Assembly (NCBI RefSeq): GCF_014529535.1
Contig: NW_023503302.1
Span: forward strand, 2,350,706-2,414,705
DNA: 64,000 nt
Origin: Bradysia coprophila
Lineage: Eukaryota > Arthropoda > Insecta > Diptera > Sciaridae
Reading direction: 5' to 3'
Shown here: piece after piece, positions 57,873 to 64,000 of the stretch
How the letters are laid out: every line of letters starts with the position of its first letter
How positions within the stretch are numbered: position 1 is the first letter of the stretch
Notes under the pieces: model-generated
Seen by the model: only the letters and a program-made list of their open reading frames with translations
What the model was told of the DNA's origin: nothing
The model's database searches: none
Made by a program: the position numbers and the translations under genes

Positions 57873-60800
57873 CTATTCAAATCTTTTTATTCAATTTGTT
57901 CATGCTAGTTTTATGTTGCTAGATAACTTACCATTCATAATAAAACATTTCCACAAATTACTGCACTTATTCTCATTACTCATAGTAGTATGAAGAAATA
58001 TGGTTGGTGTGTTGTAAAACACTGTTGTATGCAAAATTCAGTGCCGAACTGGTGAAAACTTGGTAAAATTCATTTTTTTATCAGAAGTCACCCTTTGTAC
58101 CTTTATTTATTTGACTAACACGGAACGAAAGTAAATATCATAGCATGTGACAAGTGCAGTTATGCTGCCGTAAGCGACAAATACACAGTTTGAATATTAT
58201 TTAAATTGAACTGCATTCTGCACACTTAAAGTTTCAGTTGAATCAATTTCGAAAATGAAACAAATTAATTACGTTGATAGTAACATGAGATTTTGACTTC
58301 GATTACCTCATTTGCACGGTAATTAATTAACGTTACACATGAGATTTGCTTCATGTAAACTGAATATTGGCTGGCGACGGGAAACTTCCGTTCAGCGACT
58401 GAACTTTAACTATTTTTCTGTATTCCAAAGTAGCGGAAAGTTATTTTTTCTACGAAGGACTCAACTTGTCGTCGAAACATTTTTTTTTTCTACGTGACCA
58501 TTGAACACCACACGTTTCGAATAAAACACAATCATCAGTCACAGTTGTGAAATGTTGAATTTACATGTATTCGGAATGTTATGCATGAGTTTGAAATGAA
58601 AAAAGTTTTGCTTTTTCGGTTGTCGAACGGGATAAAATTTTAAACAAAAGTTCGCGTGGATAGAACGTTTTTTCGATCCGCCCGAAACCGTGTATCGATG
58701 GTCGGTTCCGGCTCTGAATGATATACCTACTTACAGAATGTATTGCACAACTGAATAACATCTCATACTGACCTATATTATTTGTATTCCGAATCGTATT
58801 CAAATGCTGAGTATGTCTACCTACCTACCAAATATACGAGGAAAAAACACTTTAAGTAGAAAACAGTACAAAACAGATTTTCATTTCCTTTCTTTATGCT
58901 TGCACATTTTCAAAATTGAATACTTACCAATTGAGGCATTTCCCTTTATCTGGTCCCACTTCTCTTACATATCATGGGCGCGCGTTAGCCTCCGTGACGC
59001 AAGTCCCATTACAAGAAAAAAAAATCTAATTATTTTGTCGGAGCCACTGTCTCCAATTGTACAGCCAATTTGGAATTGCTCCTATTTTGTTAGAAATAAT
59101 TTTAAAATTTGTTTTAGGAATTTCGGCAGTTTTTTTTCCTGATATTTTGTAATTATTGAGTTGGTAGTAGGTTGTCCTATCACTCCAAATAGTTCATAAT
59201 CTTCACTGCATTACAAGGACAGGGGACCATCTAAATTTTTTGAAACCTTAAGAAATCGCTTTTCGCAAGAAACTTTGTTCGTAAAATTTTATCTCACGCA
59301 CTATGCAAGTTAAGGGATGACAATAAATTGATTTATTAAAAAAGTTGCTCCCACCTCTAAGTTACCGACAGTATGTGGTCTACAGCTTTGGTCGGGTAGA
59401 ATCGATTATTGAGTTCGTTGAGGAGAGCAAACTTGTCAAAGGAAGTGATATAAATAAGAACATTGAGCAGCAAGTATACAATTATCTGTGATTTGTTTTC
59501 ATCTTTTCGTACACCTCTCAGCCGGTTTCACCAATTAATTGTTTGTCGATTTTGAAATCCAACGGCAAAGAAACAGCACCAACAATTGTGGGAATATGAA
59601 CAGGACTGCGTCACTTTTTTTCTATTTAAATGGCTTTCGACTGCATCCCGTAATACAGACATTATAGTTGGAAAGACCAACTGTAACAGAATACAATTTT
59701 TTTGCTCCTTTTCAAAAATAGAGAAAAAAAGAGAAAAACGAAGATAAAGAACATATTTGCATAGAGCATGAGATCAGAGCTTTAATGGTATGGAGTCGAC
59801 GGTAAAGTTAGATTCAGATGAGAAGAATTATTTTGTTTCTGTGTAACATTGGCCGACTATTTTGTATGCAAATAGTGCTAACAGAAAACTTTTCCGTAGT
59901 TTTTGTATAATTCTTTTTTTGTTGTTGTTGTTGGCTTTTACCATAAAACTCCGGTAGTGTAAATGTTTGCGGAACTATATGAAAAGGAGTTTACATCGGT
60001 GGAAGTATGGGGTACATATTTACTTTGAGGTTCTTTTCGCCATCTTGCATTTACTTGTAGATATTGTTAATTTTATGGAATTGTCTAGAACGCCAAAGGC
60101 GAGGTCGGTAAACACGCCAAGCATTATTTCCATCATTTGTCCCATCGACATAATTGTGTACTATACATTCCCGTAAGTGTAAGACTTGTCATTTGTAAAT
60201 GAAATAGATTTTTTCTTGTGTGACTACTGTCTTTGTCCTTAGCACAGAATCATATTAAATTTTCATACAATTTAAAGCTTAAAGTATCCACGTAAATCGG
60301 ACATTATCTCCGTTTGTCGAATGAATTAAATTAATCTCATTTAGCTATGCAATTCAAAATGTGCCTGATTATCAGAACATTTTGATATATCCAATTTTAA
60401 TTAATTTAAATTCGCTAAAACTCCTAACCACGCATATATTCATTAAACCAAACTGACTAATACTGTCGGTAAATTAATACAAAAGTATCTAATGTGATGT
60501 ACATTTAATAACAATTTTGATAGTTCGATATATGATTGAATCCCAAATGATTGGGAAAATGTTTTTATTTTTGCAAAAAATAATAATAAAAAATCCAGGC
60601 AGCTCTCTCAATTTTTCAAACAAAAGCAATTAATCAAATTGAAATGTGCTCAACTTCCGGTACCTATACAGTATACATGTGTGTAAGCACTCGCCTTTTT
60701 GAATTATTTTGTGAATGCGCTAATGAAATCAATTTTTTATTTCCAATCATGTTCTGTATGAAAACATTGTTTGTTAGATTAGCTTTTGGAAATAATCGAG

Positions 60801-61533
60801 GTTCATGCAACAGTTTTGTGGGCGGGTGTACACAATGTATGTTGTAAGCACCTACATCCTTTTCCTTTTATTTTACTGTCTATTATATCTACGCGGTCTA
60901 TGTTATATTTGTGTACAGTGCGATGTACAATGTATGCATGATATGTACGAAAGAGGCATTAATTCTAAACTAGATAAGTATTCAATGAAAATTTATCATT
61001 TTGGATAGAAACACCGTAAACTATTGAACATTCGTTTCATTAGCCGGTTAAATGAGCATAATACTGAATTGGATTGAAAACTGAATCATCAGTACAAATT
61101 ATTAAATGAATTATCGACTGTATTAGGAAAATTGTTTTTTTTTTCATTTGCCCGGTATGGTATTCTTGCAATAAGCATTCGCTTTGTCTATAATTCCAGG
61201 CCGATGCTACATCCAGATACCTAAGTCAACAAATTTTGTTTCACCGTTTGTTGTTAGAATAGGGAAATTGTAGAGTCAAATTGAGCTTATACATTTGTTA
61301 CACTACACATAGGGCAATAGATGGTGAGCTGGATTTGTTTCAAAATGTAATGTTTTTTCTTAACAACCTAGACATAAATATTGTTTTATCCTTTATCGAA
61401 AGCTTTCATAGAAGCAACACGAAGCTGCATATCCAGGAAAATCCATTTTTTGTTACACTATTCAGACAATAGAAAACTGCAAGAGTGGTAATACTTTGCA
61501 TTATGTTTTGTTGCAGCAACTTACAGAAGAAAC
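57873..61533. other. Long AT-rich stretch without recognised genes
   Basis: Short frames only. Poly-T and (GTT)n patches near 59915-59935. 'gtgacgcaagtccc' at about 58994 also occurs at about 20643, probably part of a dispersed repeat. Confidence 0.4.
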
Positions 61534-61541
61534 GGGATAAC

Positions 61542-61874
61542 TAGGCATGGGCGATAATGATAATGATTATCGATAATTATCGATAATAGATAATTATCGA
61601 CTTTTTTTATCGAAAACTATCAAAAGAAATATCGATAATCGATAATTATTGATAATTTGATAATTATCAAGATATCGATAATTCGATATATCGATATTTC
61701 GGTCCGAAATCCGATATTTATCAATATATTCCGATAAATCGGTATATTATCATGAATTTTCAAATATCGAAATTTGATAATTATCGATAATTATTAAATT
61801 ATCGATAACGATATGATTATCGATAATTTCTTTCGATTGATATTATCTATAATTTTGAACGTCTCCCATCCCTA
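61542..61874. mobile_element. hAT-like MITE with ATCGATAAT-rich interior, 8-bp TSD
   Basis: Ends TAGGCATGGGCGA and, on the other strand, TAGGGATGGGAGA, flanked by the 8-bp direct repeat GGGATAAC (61534-61541, 61875-61882). TAGGG-type termini with 8-bp duplications are typical of hAT MITEs. The interior is almost entirely self-complementary GATAATTATCGATAAT variants, so the element is near-palindromic at a small scale. Confidence 0.85.
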
Positions 61875-61988
61875 GGGATAACTTACATACATTTACACAT
61901 GCGAAGTCACCTAATGCGATTGATGTTTATTTTATTTCACTCTCTGATATTACAATGGACGTTTTAAGTAATTTTCAGTAAAAGTAAA

Positions 61989-62155
61989 TTTGAATTTAGT
62001 CTCTTTGGCGTAGCTACGTATAACAACAGTAACTCTAGCTACACATAGCTCTAGCTAGAGTAACTCTAGCTACACGCGAAAGAGACCTAACCTAATTCAA
62101 ATTTCAAACTAGACAAAAGAAGAAAGTAAATTTTGAATTAGGTCTCTCTCGCGGG
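61989..62155. repeat. Inverted plus direct repeat cluster
   Basis: 'tttgaatttagtctcttt' (61989) has an inverted copy at about 62075-62104 and a second inverted copy-like unit at 62125-62155 ('ttgaattaggtctctctcgcg'). 'gctagagtaactctagct' palindromes fill the middle. Confidence 0.65.
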
Positions 62156-62374
62156 GCCATGTTTAGCTAGAGTAAGGACTCCAACTTTGTATGAAAAATA
62201 ACGAAATTATGTGATAGGTGTATAGTAATTTCTTGAGGTTAGCTGCAGATATTGTCATAGATATTAATTACATAACGCAAAAATGGACTTTCTCAAAAAC
62301 CTCCACTGCAATGCTACCACACAACAATGGCTACAAAAATAGAGGTGAAGTTTCTTCAATATACTGGTTGTCTA

Positions 62375-62488
62375 AGGAGCCGTTCATAAATTGCGTTACA
62401 CTAAAATCTCCATTATCACGAACCTCTTGGAAGAATACAGCGACTGTCAAGCAATCTCTTGCGTTACGTAATTTTTGAATGGCCCCTT
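62375..62488. mobile_element. Short MITE with 'ggccattca...acgtaacgc' ends
   Basis: Left end 'aggagccgttcataaattgcg' and right end (complement) 'aaggggccattcaaaaattacg' are imperfect inverted copies, with TA on both outer sides (62373-62374, 62489-62490). TA flanks suggest Tc1/mariner-type insertion, but TA alone is weak support. Confidence 0.5.
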
Positions 62489-62490
62489 TA

Positions 62491-63480
62491 GTCAAATAAG
62501 GAGGTTTCACCAAGAAATAATCGAACTTTCAAAAAGGATACCAATTTCACAATCATTTTAATTCCGAAAAATTCGCCACCAGTCAATCCCCTTTCACGTT
62601 AGTTTGAGTGTAATTCCGAACATGCAATGCACTTTTTAAGTTATTTTAGACACATCTTCAGTGTAATTCCGTTAAATCCGGGAAAATCGTGTCATTTTAT
62701 TTATAAGTGCAATTATTATGCATTGTCGAAATAAATTAACAGAATTTCCATTTATAATATATGTACAAGATTTCAAGATCCAATTCACTAAGTCAACTTG
62801 TTCAGAACGACTAGCATACACACTGAAGTAGCATATAACATGAAAAACTTTCGAAATTCCACAACTCTTTTACTCGTAATAAAGGATCAACACGCAAGCA
62901 CAACAAAAAGTAAGTGGTTTTGTTTTCTTCTATTAAGTTTCTTTTTTGTGTAGTGTAAAACATAACTATTGCCATAGAAGACAATAACATTAAAAGTAAC
63001 AGGCAACGTCGAACGTAAAAATGTGCATGGTGCACGAAATAAAATTGTTCCATCGAATGAGGAAAAATCCTGATATTTAAGAAAACTTTTGCAGATTATT
63101 GGACACGGGTGGAGGATTGTATATTCGAAGGTTGGTAATGCTTTAGGTACGTTATGAAATAGTTCAATCGTCTGTAATGGTAATGGTAATGGCAAACGAC
63201 ATTTACATTTTGTATGTCACACAGAAACCAGATGCAATTTGGAACTTTCAATGAACCCCATTAACATCACGAAAATAGAAAATGGGTAATCGATTCATCG
63301 GAACTTAAGACTTTTAAAATAATAAAATTGAAAGTATTGAATGGACGGTGGACTTTAATGACGGCTCTATATTATTGACGAAATTGGTGAGGATGTGTGT
63401 GGAATGTGATTGGTAGTCCTTATTTAATGTTTTCTCTCTAGAAAATGCGAAAGAAATCTTGAATACTAGTCCAACGAAGG
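62491..63480. other. Intergenic, nothing recognised
   Basis: Minus-strand frames at 62811-63195 lack features of real genes. Confidence 0.4.
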
Positions 63481-63488
63481 TATACTTT

Positions 63489-63633
63489 CAGGCCCGAACT
63501 GGCTATACTGGGCGATCGGGCAAAGCCCGATGCGCCTTTTGCCTTTTGGCGCTCTTCAGACCAATAAAGTTTATTTAGGCACCTTTTTCAGCCAATTCGC
63601 CCGATGCGCCTTTTGGTAGCCAGTCCGGCCCTG
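63489..63633. mobile_element. Short hAT MITE, CAGGGCCGG ends, 8-bp TSD
   Basis: Ends CAGGCCCGAACTGGCTA and, on the other strand, CAGGGCCGGACTGGCTA. The 8-bp direct repeat TATACTTT flanks it (63481-63488, 63634-63641). CAGGG-type termini and 8-bp duplications are diagnostic of hAT elements. 145 bp, no coding. Confidence 0.9.
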
Positions 63634-63641
63634 TATACTTT

Positions 63642-64000
63642 ACTTTTTTATCCGGATGAAATAGTTACACACAGCGTGATAGTGGTAAAACCGTATATGA
63701 GCAATTTTGTTGGTATGAAAAACAGCTGAAGCTCATTCATGTTTAGACTTTACTGACGTCTCCTAAAGGCCTATTTTCAGAATTTAGAGAATTTTCGATT
63801 TTCTTGAACTATTGAAATTCCCGAAAATGTTGAAAATTCTCGAAAAAAAAATCATGAAAATACACTCTGCGTTCCTTGCACTTGCATGTTATAGGAAAAC
63901 GCATGTGGGTGGAGCCCAAATAGTCTCAAAAAATGCTGTCGTCCTTTATGGATGTACTCCTTACTTAGATCTACGGATAAATTCACCTGAAGCTAGTTCT
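63642..64000. other. Window end, nothing recognised
   Basis: AT-rich; contains repeated 'gaaaatt(c/g)tcga' words near 63785-63845. No gene seen. Confidence 0.35.

Overview
This window is nuclear DNA of an insect, most likely a lower (nematoceran) dipteran. It is AT-rich, its genes are split by short GT-AG introns, ribosomal protein L13 and a nucleoplasmin-like protein resemble their fly homologues, and the intergenic space is full of short inverted-repeat transposons. There are no bacterial, plasmid or CRISPR features. The species cannot be named from the sequence.

Layout. 1-2,900: three inverted-repeat (foldback) structures. 3,260-4,420: RpL13, three coding exons, complete. 5,559-6,796: a 1.2 kb non-autonomous DNA transposon with exact terminal repeats and an 8-bp target duplication. 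7,490-8,500: two MITEs and a tandem duplication. 8,787-10,401: nucleoplasmin-like histone chaperone, four exons, plus strand. 10,868-13,198: a convergent minus-strand gene that I reconstructed from splice sites; it encodes about 375-387 residues of unknown function and carries either a frameshift or an implausibly short 37-nt intron. 14,035-18,130: a MITE, a dead LINE reverse-transcriptase fragment and a large Foldback-like element with about 26 satellite units and a 9-bp target duplication. 20,278-20,349: tRNA-Trp(CCA), minus strand. 20,660-36,400: mostly empty AT-rich DNA with a 144-bp satellite and a few hairpins. 36,400-43,700: a hAT-like MITE, a broken leucine-rich-repeat gene, a 561-bp near-perfect palindrome, minisatellites and a TE-like coding remnant. 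45,646-48,346: a 2.7 kb composite element with an 8-bp target duplication, containing nested perfect palindromes. 50,705-51,810: a TATA-driven gene for a small secreted Thr-rich protein. 52,200-64,000: minisatellites, one weakly supported multi-exon gene (56,462-57,725) and several more MITEs.

The confident genes are unrelated housekeeping or secreted-protein genes and show no shared pathway. The most informative content is the mobile-element record: five elements with intact 8-bp target duplications (hAT-type), one with 9 bp (Foldback-type), one apparent TTAA and one TAA insertion, and a dispersed family of long hairpins. I found no convincing new biological system. The nearest candidates are the Foldback-like satellite element, the nested palindromes and the uncharacterised minus-strand gene.
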